Below, piece by piece: positions 12,054 to 22,805 of a stretch of 64,000 bases of DNA. The translations under genes and the position numbers were made by a program. The DNA is from Nigrospora sphaerica (Eukaryota > Ascomycota > Sordariomycetes > Amphisphaeriales > Apiosporaceae). Positions within the stretch are counted from its first letter, which is position 1. Each line of letters begins with the position of its first letter. The notes under the pieces were generated by a model, which was given only the letters and a program-made list of their open reading frames with translations, ran no database searches and had not been told where the DNA came from. The stretch is taken from positions 992,001 through 1,056,000 of the forward strand of contig JAGVVL010000009.1 in NCBI GenBank assembly GCA_018287875.1, read 5' to 3'.

Positions 12054-15000
12054 ATGATGGCGCCCCCCACTCCTTCCCGGAGTTACCAATGCTCCCCGAA
12101 ACCCCGGAACACCCTAAGCCCTCAACATAGCCGGACGCCCCAAAGACCCCAATCGTCCCAGAGCTTCCCGAGTTCAACGAACACAGCCCCGAAGATTTAC
12201 ACGTAAGTGATCAAATTTGTTGTTTATCTCGTCTTAAACACCACTGACAGGACAATATAGAACGAAGAACCTTCTCACTGGCGAGGAAGAGACAACTCCG
12301 CTCCCAGAGCCAGCTGTGGAAAGATTGGAGAACAGTATAGCAGATGCTATTTCCGCGCATGCCAAGAAGAGCAAGAATTCAGCCGATACAAAGTTCGCCC
12401 CGCGTACAGCATACGGCGAACATGGTAATAAGGTGGTAGTCTGGTCCAACCACTTCCTTGTCCATTTCGATTCCAACGTGGTCCTACACGTGTACAATAT
12501 CAGACTCTCTTCGACCAAAGCCCGAGCCAAAGAACGAGACACCGAGGGTCGAATGCGAACCCAAATCATCAAGCTCCTTCTCGAGGAAAACGAGCACCTC
12601 CAGGGTAATAATGGGGGTAAAGATATCGTGACGGATTTCCACTCGATACTCATATCCAAGAGGGACCTCGGCGACAGGATTGTCGCCACCGTCACATACC
12701 GCCATGAGGATGAGCAGCAAGCCGCTGCCAACGCCCCTTCGTACCTGGTTGAAATCTGGAGGGAAAAAGGCAGATCGGGACTGCGCCCCTCCACTTTTCT
12801 CAAGTACATGCGATCCACAGATATTACAAAGCCGGCTGACAAACCCCACTTTGGAACCCTCGTGCAAGCCCTCAACATCTTCCTCAAATTCCATGCCAGA
12901 ACCCACGAAGACCTGGTTATCCCGGGGCGGCGGAATATCTTCTCATTCGCACAAAACAGCAACCCCCGGTCGCTTGGCGGTGGTATTGTGGCCATGCCTG
13001 GCTACTTCGCGAGTGTTCGGCCCGCCGCAGGTTATTTCTTGGTCAACATCGATCTTAAATACGCTGCATTTTATGACCCGAACGAGGAGCTGAAAGAGGT
13101 GGCAAAGCTCTGGTCTCCAGAAAAATGCGGGCTGGACCGGTTTTTGCGGTTTGTGCGTGTCATGACCAAGCACCTCGACCAGAACAAAACGAGAACCATC
13201 TGTGGACTTGCCAAGCCAACTGATGGCCGCCCCGAGGGCAAAGATGACCCTGCGATTGTTCACCCACCGCAGGGTGCAAAAGACCGACAGACCTTCCAAC
13301 TCATCGTTCTGGGCGCTGGCCCAAGAGATGTACATTTCTGGATGGAGGACACCAACAGCAGGGGATATTATATCAGTGTCTGGGACTTCTTCCGCCAAAG
13401 TGAGCTTAGCGTCTTGTCTTCCAAGCCTTGTGAGGATTGGTACTGACTTGTCACTAGACCACAGACATATTCGCATGGACCCCAATACCCCAGTGGTGAA
13501 TGCGGGCTCGCCGAAAAGACCATTCTACCTCCCTGCAGAGGCTTGTCAGGTGCAGCGGGGCCAGAACGTCAAGAGTACTCTGGACCTCGACCAAACAGCC
13601 AAGATGGTGATGATTGCCCGCAAGACCCCTGCGGAGACATTCAACGTGATCAGGCCCGAGGGCGCAGAAATCGTGGGTCTGGCACCTACAACCAATCCCC
13701 GCTTAGTAAGTCGAGTCTTGTCGTTTTCTGCTTGGTAGTCATTCTGACTGTCTAGCGCCACTTCGGAATCAGACCCCAGTCCTCACTGGTCACCGTCAAT
13801 GCACGCATTTTACCACGACCGGATATATACTACTTTCCACGCCCAAAAGGCTCGTCTCAGTACATTGGCGGACGTGCCAAGCTAGGCGAGGATGCTACCT
13901 GGAACATGATCGAAAGCAAAGTCATCAGGTCTGGAACAATGGTGAACTGGCGCTGTCTTACGCTGTGCCCTATTGAACCGATCCACAGAGAGAAACTTGA
14001 GTCGGGTCTATTTGAGGCGTTCAAACGGCAGGGAATCACCATGTCCAAACACAAGGCAACCATCACTGAATCAGTCGACTTTCGCAGTGAAAAAAGTGTT
14101 GCCCAGTTTTACGACAAGCTGAGGGCACTGGCCCGGGAGCTGGACATATTGGTTGTTGTCTTGCAAGATGAGAATCAGGTTGTATACAACATGGTCAAAT
14201 CATTCGGCGATATCCACAGAGGTCTCGTGACGCAGTGTATTCTCAAGCACAGGTCTACCAAGGGATCTCAGCTCTCCCGAGCGCAATACTTCGATAATGT
14301 TGCATTGAAGGTCAACATGAAACTCCGAGGCGAAAATCACTTGGTGGACTCGCCGGCTTGGAAGCTCATTCGGCAGAACGAAACGCTAGTTATTGGAACC
14401 GGCGTGACGCATCCAACAGGCTCCTCGGTAGGCGGATCCTTGAGTTTTGCCGCTTTGGTTGGCATGGCCATGCCGGAAAGCGGTCAGTACGTGGCTCGAT
14501 TGTCTGTTCAGGAAGGTGGCCAACAGATGATCGAGGGGATCGGCAACATGTTTTCCGGGTTGCTCAGAGTTTGGGCATCCAAACACGATGGAAGACCTCC
14601 AAAGAACTTAGTGTACCTTCGGAACGGCCTTTCCGAGAGCCAATTCGACAAATTCCACGCCAAAGAGATCACAAAGCTGCGAGAAGCCTATCGAAAGTCT
14701 TTTCCCGAGGGTGTCAGAGAACTGCGTGTCTTTGCGGCTTCGGTTCAAAAGGGCCACCACAAAAGATTTGCGCCGACCAAGCAGGATGATGCCGACAAGA
14801 CAGGGAACTGCAAGGCTGGTCTTGTGGTGGACCGTGGCATTACCGAGCCTCGCTACCTGGAGTTCTACCTCCAAGCCCACACGGCCTGCAAAGGCACCGC
14901 GCGACCTATTCACGTCGTTGTCGCCTGTGACGAGGTCACCGGGCATCTGAGTGACGAGATCTTGGCGAGCTTCCAGGGCAACAGAAGCGATTTCATCCAA

Positions 15001-15210
15001 AACCTGATTTACACTTTTTGCTGGGATCTCGGTCACACCACGCGAGCAACCAGTCTGCCGGCCCCTATCTTTTACGCCCGCCTTGCCGCCGATCGAGCAA
15101 AACGATACATCGCAGAGGAGTGCAGGAAGAATTGCAAGGTGACAGTGGCAAAAGCTCAGAAGATTTTGGAAGTTCATCACCGACTGAAGGACACTATGTT
15201 CTTTGTTTGA
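12054..15210 (+). CDS. Argonaute protein with degenerate catalytic tetrad
   Basis: Four exons (12054-12202, 12261-13399, 13458-13705, 13756-15210) joined by introns of 58, 58 and 50 bases, all GT-AG and frame-consistent, give 996 residues, a normal Argonaute length. Domain order: Pro/Ser-rich leader (1-50), N and L1 region (VVVWSNHFLVHF; later NPRSLGGGIVAMPGYFASVRP), PAZ (begins about FLVNIDLKYAAFYDP), L2, MID and PIWI. The MID pocket for the guide 5' phosphate is intact: Y656 and K660 in VYNMVKSFGD, Q672 in VTQC, K697 and K701 in LKVNMKL. The PIWI slicer positions are not: IGTGVTHP has Gly728 for Asp, QQMIEGI has Gln769 for the Glu finger, YLRNGLSE has Asn802 for Asp, and FYARLAADRA has Arg954 for His. 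Expected role is small-RNA-guided silencing (QDE-2/SMS-2 family) without cleavage. GC content is lower than in neighbouring genes. Start: first of two adjacent ATGs in frame. Confidence 0.93.
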
Positions 15211-16885
15211 TGCATGGTTAATACAGAAGGTAGCCGGCCACTCCCAAGGTAAAACATCTCGTCTGCAGGCTTTTGTCGGGAATCTGGCAAATGCGTGGTC
15301 CAAGGGCTGTCGTCATAATATCATCATGTGCTACCTTGACGGGACGTCCCTGCGGCAACTGATATGATAGTTCCTTTCCGGCCACGCCAGGGCGGGTTGA
15401 AAGAGCGCATCGCATTGTGCTAAACGGTCGTTTAACTTTTGGGTGGAGTGTTTTCCAGGTAGCCTTACGTCGCTCCGCACAGGGTCTTTTGTTGACACGG
15501 GTGTATTCTCTCATGAGATCCTGTGGGTTATTAGGGACTGTTTTCAATTGACTCCTCGAGTTTACTACTTAATTACAATGTGTTCTTCTAAGTGGTGTTT
15601 GCCCGGCTTTCTTTCCCTCGACGATAGGCTGTTCCACGAAAGGGGCAGGGGCTACTGCCCTTGACTCTTTTCTGTTTCACAGAGCTAGTGTCAAGCAAAT
15701 CAAGGAAACGCAACAGCCACATGACCTCAAGGTACAAGAAGGGGGATCGCAATGGCGATTAGAGGTTGCGTGAAGGGATAGTTGTATTTGAAGTTCAAAC
15801 CCCTGGGCCTCAGAAATGGGTGGATATATCATCATCGCATATGGGCAAATCTGGTGAATTAGGCTTCCATGTATGTGGAGTCCCCGAAAGCTGAAGAGCA
15901 TTACATTACGGGTTGAGGTCGTAACTCGTGCACCACGAAGCGTCCAAGAGAGAGATCACGTACCCCTCGTCCCACGCCCGTGGACGACCTGGCTGCTGGT
16001 GAATCTTTTAACACCACCACGGGCAACACTCCCTCCCGCACCGTGCGCGCCCTATCGCGCAGCATTGCCATCTCTCTCAAGATTACGAAGAGCGCCCGGA
16101 TATGTGGCCGAATGCGGGCGCTTATGGGGGTGCAGGGGTTTTTGCGAGGCCAAGATGCTCGGTATCCGCGGGGGGATACCCCTACGGGACCCGTCGCCTT
16201 TGCTGCGCAGGTCGAGCATTGCTTGAAGGGAGAGCGGCCAGGATTGTGTCCCGATGGGACAAATAGTCCGTTGTATTCCCGAGGCGAGGCTCCAGATGGA
16301 GGAGTATGGATGTCGGATCTGGAGGCGATCACGGATGCGAAGGTGGCTGCGTGAAGCTACGAGTCTGATAGACCAGGATATATACTTCTTTTCTTTAAAA
16401 CGGATCCCGTTGCGGGTCTATACACGATAATTTCAGACGCTCGATGTATCGAAACTCAGGAACGCTGTATGCCTCCTAGAGGAACAATGACTTCGCCGCC
16501 CTCAACTTAGCTCCTGATGGGACCATGGGCCAATGAACAAGAGTCCCCCCCCGCCCCAGGCTTAACAGCACCGCACACGAGACGACTAGGCACAACACGA
16601 AATCCTCACCACGTCTAGCCAAGATACCTTTGCCTCGGCCCTCTTATCGGCGTCACCGCTTATTCGCTATCCGTCATCTCCTATTCCTCGCCGGACCGCG
16701 ACGGTAGCGGCTGGTATAACGGGTCTCCGTCCTTGTTTCCAATGAGCGGCACTGGTGCCGGCACCGTCTGCTGCGCGCGATGCGACTGCCGCATCAGTAC
16801 CAACGGCTGGACTTCGCTGGAGCGGCGGTGGCAGTCGCCATGTCGGCTCTGCGCTGTCCTCCAGCGGCGGCGGAGCTGGCACCGT
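15211..16885. other. Intergenic region with one unexplained open frame
   Basis: About 1.7 kb downstream of the Argonaute gene. The first 700 bases are AT-richer and show nothing coding. The open frame at 15917-16354 is listed separately. The final 500 bases are the 3' flank of the minus-strand Cys-rich gene. Confidence 0.5.
15917..16354 (+). pseudogene. Possible coding remnant, 146 open codons
   Basis: The frame is open from the codon after a TGA at 15914 to a stop at 16352-16354 and has a protein-like composition: a basic start (KRPRERSRTPRP), a helical middle (ALSRSIAISLKITKSARI) and an end with GVWMSDLEAITDAKVAA. There is no ATG near the beginning; the first in-frame ones are in MRALMGV. 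It may be a single surviving exon, a degraded gene or chance. I recognise no family, and no clear donor or acceptor flanks it. Confidence 0.22.
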
Positions 16886-17446
16886 CTAATACTCATCGTA
16901 CGGCTGATGTGTCGGAGGCCACGTCTGGTCCCCAATGAAGCGCGGCGGCGTCAACAGCATCGTTGCCTGATCGCTATGTCCCGGCGGAATCTCTATCACG
17001 GTATGGTGATCGCTGAGGACCGGCGGCGCCTCTTGCGGAAACTGTTGCTCGTTGTTCGGCGCCGCCGGCGTCTGCGGCTCGGCATCGCGCTGCCACGTCG
17101 GGGGCGGCATCTGGTGTCCGTTGTTCTCCGGCGGCCCCTGCTGCGGCATCGTGGGCGGCTCTCCTGCCTGACTGTTGCTCTGCTGCATCCACCAGGGCAG
17201 ATCTTGCGTCAGCAACGCCGGCGGTTCCATCGGCTGCCCCGGCACTTGGGTCTGCAGGTCTGGAATGCAGTTGGGGCAGCGGTTCGCATGCACACAAACC
17301 AGGTTTGCCGCGAACGACTGGCACAGAAAAGGCTCCCCCGTAAGCTGGCTCCGACACGGATCCCACGAATCGCTTATAATACGAGGTTCCGATAGCAAGG
17401 CGTCGCAACGCCCGCAGATAGTGACCCGGAGTCGAAGCCTGCACAT
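16886..17446 (-). CDS. Small Cys-rich protein with Pro/Gln-rich tail
   Basis: Single exon, 186 residues from the ATG at 17446. The frame is open further upstream, but that part reads like promoter DNA, and MCRLRLRVTICGRC is a typical start of a fungal family that begins MCxx. Eight cysteines occur in the first 60 residues (positions 2, 11, 14, 31, 42, 51, 57, 60), including two CxxC pairs (CGRC and CPNC), suggesting zinc binding. The remaining two thirds is disordered, rich in Pro, Gln and Met, and ends with PPTHQPYDEY. No signal peptide or membrane segment is visible. The function is unknown; it could be a nuclear or cytoplasmic metal-binding adaptor. Confidence 0.6.
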   Translation of the reverse strand: MCRLRLRVTICGRCDALLSEPRIISDSWDPCRSQLTGEPFLCQSFAANLVCVHANRCPNCIPDLQTQVPGQPMEPPALLTQDLPWWMQQSNSQAGEPPTMPQQGPPENNGHQMPPPTWQRDAEPQTPAAPNNEQQFPQEAPPVLSDHHTVIEIPPGHSDQATMLLTPPRFIGDQTWPPTHQPYDEY

Positions 17447-18548
17447 GGCTGCGGGTGTGCTTTCTTTGACAATAATGGTGATAGAAAGATGCTCGGTGAC
17501 GAAGTTGTTTGGGAGACAAGATGGGATTTGGAGTAAGAGAAGTCTCAAAATGAGGTCGTGGTATTGGTGGTTGTTTACTTTGCCCATAAATACCACGGGC
17601 TACGGCTCTCTTCTTGGCCCCTGCCCAGTTATCGCCGTTGCGGAAAGTACAAGTGGTACCCCTTTCCCGTAAGTGGTGAACCGGTTATCAGAGGCATCTA
17701 TCTATGCCTGGGAAGGAGTTCGCTAACGTGCCGGGAAGCACACCAGCCGGACCTGTGGGAAACAAGGTACTGGTGACCATGCCTGCCATTTCCTTCAGTG
17801 GGGATAGCGTGGGAGTGAGGGGATGTCGGCGAGGAACGACCAGGTGTTCAATGTCCCGTCTTTTAAAGCCCTATGATGGTTCTGGAGACTATGAGCCAGT
17901 GAATGACAAGCTAGTATTATCGCAGTTTCCAGGGGTAAGCTTGATATATATCTTGCGTTGTGCACAAGCGCACTACCGCAACAGCTCCCACAATTACATG
18001 ATGAAATCTATACGCGGGGCTGTAGAGGCTGGACTTGGAATGGAGTGATGAACTCACCTCACTTCCTCCCAGCTTATGGACCTAGTCTCACTTCCATGGG
18101 GGCTCGTTGAGCACCTGCTCACGTCCAGGTAAGGGGTGTGCCTAACCTACATGAACATGCCTAAGGACCCAGACCGAGGTAAGTGACCACCACGATACTC
18201 GAACAGCAGTATGAAAGACAGAGGTAAGTACGTGAGTGCCAACCTCCCAAAACACCCGCAGGAGTAAAGGGCAAAATGTACCCTCCCACTTGACGAGCCG
18301 AAAGACGAAGGTACCTACGCTGCGTACATGTGAACTCGGCAGGTGGAGCACCGCGAACAAAGGTACCTTGCCACCTTCTACAAGTAAGCACTTGATGCAA
18401 AATGGCTTTCCTGCGCTTCACTTTCAATGTTGCCCGGTCCACCTTCGGCCCCCTCCCTATTCCGAAACGTCACACTCCATCCTAAGCACCTGCTGATCGA
18501 CTTATCCTTTATGTATCTTGAAAACAGGCTTCCCATTCAACAGCAAAA
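17447..18548. other. Intergenic region between Cys-rich gene and tRNA-Cys
   Basis: About 1.1 kb with no supported gene. It contains scattered AGGTAAG and GGTACCT words (18130-18370). Frames open on either strand are short and overlap. It should include the promoter of the minus-strand gene ending at 17446. Confidence 0.5.
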
Positions 18549-18642
18549 GGTGCCTTAACTCAGTGGTAGAGTTTGGGATTGCAGTTGCTTCTTAGAAATA
18601 ACTACTATCCTACGGTCACGTGTTCGATCCACGTAGGCACCT
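18549..18642 (+). tRNA. tRNA-Cys (GCA anticodon) with a 22-base intron
   Basis: The acceptor stem GGTGCCT (18549-18555) pairs with AGGCACC (18635-18641). The D stem ACTC/GAGT closes an AGTGGTA loop. The anticodon stem TGGGA pairs with TCCTA (18608-18612, one G-T pair), and the loop reads TT-GCA-G then A. The T arm is ACGTG-TTCGATC-CACGT. The intron is 18585-18606, directly after the base 3' of the anticodon, the canonical place for nuclear tRNA introns. The discriminator base is T (U73), as expected for tRNA-Cys. No CCA is encoded, as is normal in eukaryotes. Confidence 0.95.
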
Positions 18643-18852
18643 GATTATTCCTTTTGCCCAACCACGATGTTGTCATAACCACCTGTGGGACAAGTGTTGG
18701 TTCCTTTTGCCACATGCTACGACGGCGTTGCTTCCACCTAGGTACGTGGTGTACTCATTGGCCACATGATACCATGTTGTTTTGGCCAAGCGGTGCATAC
18801 AATCGGCTTCCTTTGTGTCTTCGGGCATGTCGAGGGACACATGGACACCCAC

Positions 18853-20548
18853 TCAAGCCCTTGAACGCTTGGGAAAGCATCTCCAGACAACAAGAAGGAG
18901 AGCGAGCTGAGCAAACACAATGTACGGGTACGACTGGATGCCCAGCGTCTCGGCGACCAGGCCCTGGCCAAAGGGCATGACGGCGCCTCCGACCTGACCG
19001 AGCAGGGCGACGGTCGCGACAGCCTGGACGTGTAGGGCCCGCGGCAAGAAGGACACCAGCATGGTGATGCCCGAAGGGTACATGGGCCCGAGTACGAGGC
19101 CGAGCAGGCAGATGGCGACCGCGCTGACCGGTGGGCGCCAGACCACGGTGAAGACGGCCTGGGAGCCGAGGGCCAGGGCCAGGTACAGCGTGACGGCGCG
19201 CCGCACCCCGAGCCGGTCGGTGAGGAAGCCGAGGACGAGCCGGCCCACGCCCATGCCCACGTTAAAGAGCGAGGAGAAGAGGCTGCCCAGGACGAGCGAC
19301 GTGCCGCGGGTGCGCGTCATGTAGACGACGATCCAGCCGGTGATGGACGCTGTCGGTGACGGGTCAGCTTCCGCACCTCACACAGCGGAACTGGCAATAC
19401 TTACTTTCGATGCCCACGTAGGCCAGCATGAAGGCACCGCAGATCCACGCCGCGGGATATCCAAGCAACGAAGGCGCGGATGGGGCATCTAGCCCTTCAT
19501 CGACCCCGTCCACCTCGCAGGCGTTCCTCTCGCGGTACCTTGCAGCATCCTCTCGCCGGAACGCGAAGGTCGACGTCGCGAGCTCGACCACCACGCACAG
19601 GGCCTATGGCACCCACGAAAACAAAGTTAGCAGACGGGCCATTTCCACCGACGCCTAATCTTGGGGGCACAACTGGACGACTCTTACCAGAAGCGCGTAC
19701 CAAGAAGACCACGACCAGCCGCCCGTCGTTAGCGCGCCGACGATGGCAGGACCCAGTCCGGCGCCGGCCGAGTAGGCGCCGTGCAGGAAACCCTGGACGC
19801 GGTTGGCGCGGCGCGGGCCGAATTGGCCGCTGCCGGCGGACCAGGCGCACCAGGCGGCGTCGACGAGGCCGGTACCGACGCTGCCGACGCAGGCAGCGGC
19901 CAGCAGGAGCGGGTAGGGCGGCGCCGTTGCGGCGACCACGGCGTACACGAGTTGTCCCAGCGGCCCCAGGACGGCGACACCGCGCTGCCCGAGCCGTCGG
20001 TGCACGACACCGCTGAGCGCCGCCGCCCCGAGGTAGCCGAGCGGCGTGCTGAGGAACAGGAGCGACACGGCCGTGTCGCTGAGGCCGTACGATGCCTCGA
20101 GCTGGCGCGGAGAGCGGCGTGCGGCCCGTCAGTCACTTTGGCCCGGGCCCCGGCGCGGGGGGGGAGAGAGGAATGGCTTACGAGGGGGATTATGGCCTGA
20201 TTTCCTCGTCCCGGGGTGAGAGGGCATGTGTTAGCCAGAAAATCTGCGACGGCGAGCAGTCCGCTGGGCGGAAACGGGAGGATGTCAGGGATGGCGAGGA
20301 CTCACGCCGACGCCGGCGGTGAAGAGACCCTGCAGCATGAAGCCGAACATGGCGGCGGGGATTTTGAGGCCCGAGTCTTGGTAGCAGGTACCGTCGCAGA
20401 GCGACGCGCGCTCCTCATCGTCGCACCGTTCGTCACCCTGGCAGCCGCTTGTAGCAGTGCGGTGCAACACGTCGGCCGTGCTGGGCTCCAGCAGCGGCTC
20501 GGCCTCGGGCGACCGGTTCGGTTCAGGCTCGGAGGTGGCGGACACCAT
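18853..20548 (-). CDS. MFS transporter, BSC6/fucose-permease-like
   Basis: Four exons on the minus strand (20306-20548, 19688-20101, 19405-19603, 18853-19349) with introns of 204, 84 and 55 bases give 450 residues. All junctions are GT-AG and keep frame. The N-terminal 60 residues are acidic and cytoplasmic (SEPEPNRSPEAEPLLEPS). About 12 hydrophobic helices follow, with paired Gly-rich helices such as SVGTGLVDAAWCAW and LGPMYPSGITMLVSF. YVGIETSITGWIV, created by joining exons 3 and 4, and GVGRLVLGFLTDRLGVRRA (an MFS loop motif with DRLGxR) fit the fungal group annotated as BSC6-like or fucose-permease-like transporters. Substrate cannot be read from sequence. The start is the ATG at 20548; a GTG upstream extends the frame but is unlikely. 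Confidence 0.88.
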
Positions 20549-21209
20549 GGCTACCTGGGCAGGGACAGGAGATCCGGAGGGTTGCCCAATGAACAGGATC
20601 GAATGCACAATAACCGATCGTCGAGCGTATCTACGAACAATCGCACCAGCCGGGTACCCAATAGATACCGTGGAGGCTCTCGCCGGATCGATGTATACCC
20701 TCAGGCGTTAGGGGTTGCGACCTAGGTAGTGCGGGGGACCCCCAATCAAAATGCCACGGCGTTGGCAGCGCCCGGACCCCTAACCAATAGGCGCACAGGC
20801 CCTGGACCTGGTGCGCAGCTGCCCGATTCGGACTTTGCGCTTACCCAGTAACGGAGATGACCAGGCACCAGGCAGAGCGCTATCTGTACTTACCTCTTCC
20901 CCGCAGGCACCTTATGTACTTCTAAAGCAGGTGAGGAGCAAGCAACTTTAGCCTTCGGCGCCATTCGATCAAGACGCTGCTTGTGCTTACCACTTTGCTC
21001 CTCTCAATCTAACCCCCAAGACCCGTGCATCTCGTCGGAACCATGGCTTCGTTGCCCGCCAATGCAAAAGGAACTCAGGCCATCCAACCGTCGTCACACA
21101 CAAAGATGGAAAGATGGTAAACGTGTATTAACCCCAAGCGCCCGCTGAATCCTGACAAACACGGCATCGCCACTACTTAGGGTATTCATCCCATCCGGTC
21201 AGCCCCGTC
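20549..21209. other. Intergenic region, MFS promoter
   Basis: About 660 bases between the start of the MFS gene and the end of the membrane-protein gene, both on the minus strand. AT-richer with short pyrimidine runs; contains TACTTACCTCTT-type words. No gene seen. Confidence 0.5.
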
Positions 21210-22805
21210 CTACGTCCGCCTCCACTGCGCGCCCCAGGGCTTCACCGACGGCGCCACCCGCGGCTCGTCGGGCGCGCCGTGCGTCAGCCCTCCGGCCTGC
21301 GGCTGCAGCGGCGGCAGCCCGGCGCCCGCTGGTAGGGGCTCTTCGGGCAGCGCCTGGTTGTGGTGGCGGATTTGCAGCGGCGCCGGCACCAGGGGATGGC
21401 GCCCCGACGGCTGCGGCCGCGCCGCGTACGCCGGCAGCTCGGCGGCGCCGTCGCGGCCCACGCCCGTGTCGGCGGGCAGCTCGGCGGTGCCGTCGGCGGG
21501 TAGCTCGCCGGGCCCCCTCCGGCCGCCTCGGGGCCGGCCCTTTGCGAGTCCGAAGCCGCCCGCCAGCTCGCCGCGCAGCTTGCCCGGCTCCTTCATGGGT
21601 CGCCCGTCGGCCTCGTACCGGCCGGCCCCGTCCAGCTCCGGCCCGCTCGGTGGCGAGGACGGCGGCATGCCCGTGGTTTTCCGCTCGTCCGTGTCCGAGG
21701 TGCTCGTGGCGGGGCCTCGCAGCAGCCGCCGCCGCCGCCGGAGCAACAGGATCGCCGCCGCCAGCAGTAGGATTGCCGCTATGCCCACGCCCACGCCGAT
21801 CCCGATGATGGCGCCGCTGCTGAGGCCTCCGTCGTCCGACGAAGAGCCGTTGCTGTCGCTGTCGCCGCCGCCACCGGATCCGCCCGTCGGAGACGACGTG
21901 TCGACCGCGGTTGTTGTCACGGTGATGATACTGCCGGCGGCTCCCGTGCTCGTGATGGTCGTAGGTTTTGCTGCGGAAGACCGAGGTGAGCCCATGGGTT
22001 CCGAGACGTAACGCCGGTGGCAGGAGCACTCAAAGGGGACGTTTTGCGCCCCATCGTAGGCCGCCCGGCCGCCAATGGATCGTCGGCATGCGAGGTTGGT
22101 TGGGGGAATCGGGTTTGGACGTACCATTACCGCTGCCTCCGCCTCCTGTGCCTCCTCCGCCACCAGTATTGCCGCCGCCGCTCCCCGAACCGCCAACCCC
22201 ACCGCCGCTGTCGCCGCCAGTGGGAGTGGGCCTCGTCGCCGTCGGCGAATGGCCCTGGAAGAAGCTGATGGTATCCCCAGTGTTCTGTGGCAGCGCCGCC
22301 ACGTTGCTCAACGTGTCTGCGTCCTTGAAAGCTATCGTGGCCTTGGACTCATCTGTGCAAGAACAGTAGGAGCCAGGCTGCAGCGTTTTGGGGTCACCCT
22401 CCTGCGAGCAGACAGCCCAGACGCCACCGCTATTGTCACATAACGTGAGTGCCACCCAGGGCTGGTCTACGCCGACACAACCAAACCTCATCAGCTTCAT
22501 ATCCCCTGGCTACGCGTGCCTTGTTGCAGGGGACGCGCTGGGACCGACTCACCAACTTGCTTCTTGGGACACACCGAGTCCTTGTACTCGGGATCGGTAC
22601 ATCCAGCCCAGTAGGTCAGCATGTGGCCATAGCCAGAGCCATGCTCGCCGAAGCAGGCACCGTCGGCCAGGCAATTGTCGCCCGCGCCACAACACGTCTG
22701 GTGGCCGAAGGCATCGTTGCCGCAGGGGATGAAGCTTGAGTCCAATTCCTTGCCCGGGGCCGTGTAGCACTTGCCACTGCTCACGAGCACATTTTGGTCG
22801 CTCAT
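21210..22805 (-). CDS. Single-pass membrane protein with Cys-rich ectodomain
   Basis: Three exons (22553-22805, 22125-22466, 21210-21970) separated by introns of 86 and 154 bases give 451 residues. The first 160 residues carry a Cys pattern seen in a large fungal cell-surface family: CYTAPGKE, FIPCGN, QTCCGAGDNCLADGACF, WAGCTDPEY and VCP, then LCDNS, AVCSQ and YCSC. A Gly/Ser linker (GGGNTGGGGGTGGGG) and a Thr/Ser-rich mucin-like stretch follow, then one transmembrane helix (IIGIGVGVGIAAILLLAAAILLL) with a basic stop-transfer RRRRRLLR, and a long Pro/Gly-rich cytoplasmic tail with ELPAD repeats. The layout resembles wall-stress sensors or receptors of Mid2/WSC style. The predicted start lacks a signal peptide, so either it is missed or the protein uses the helix as a signal anchor. 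Confidence 0.8.
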
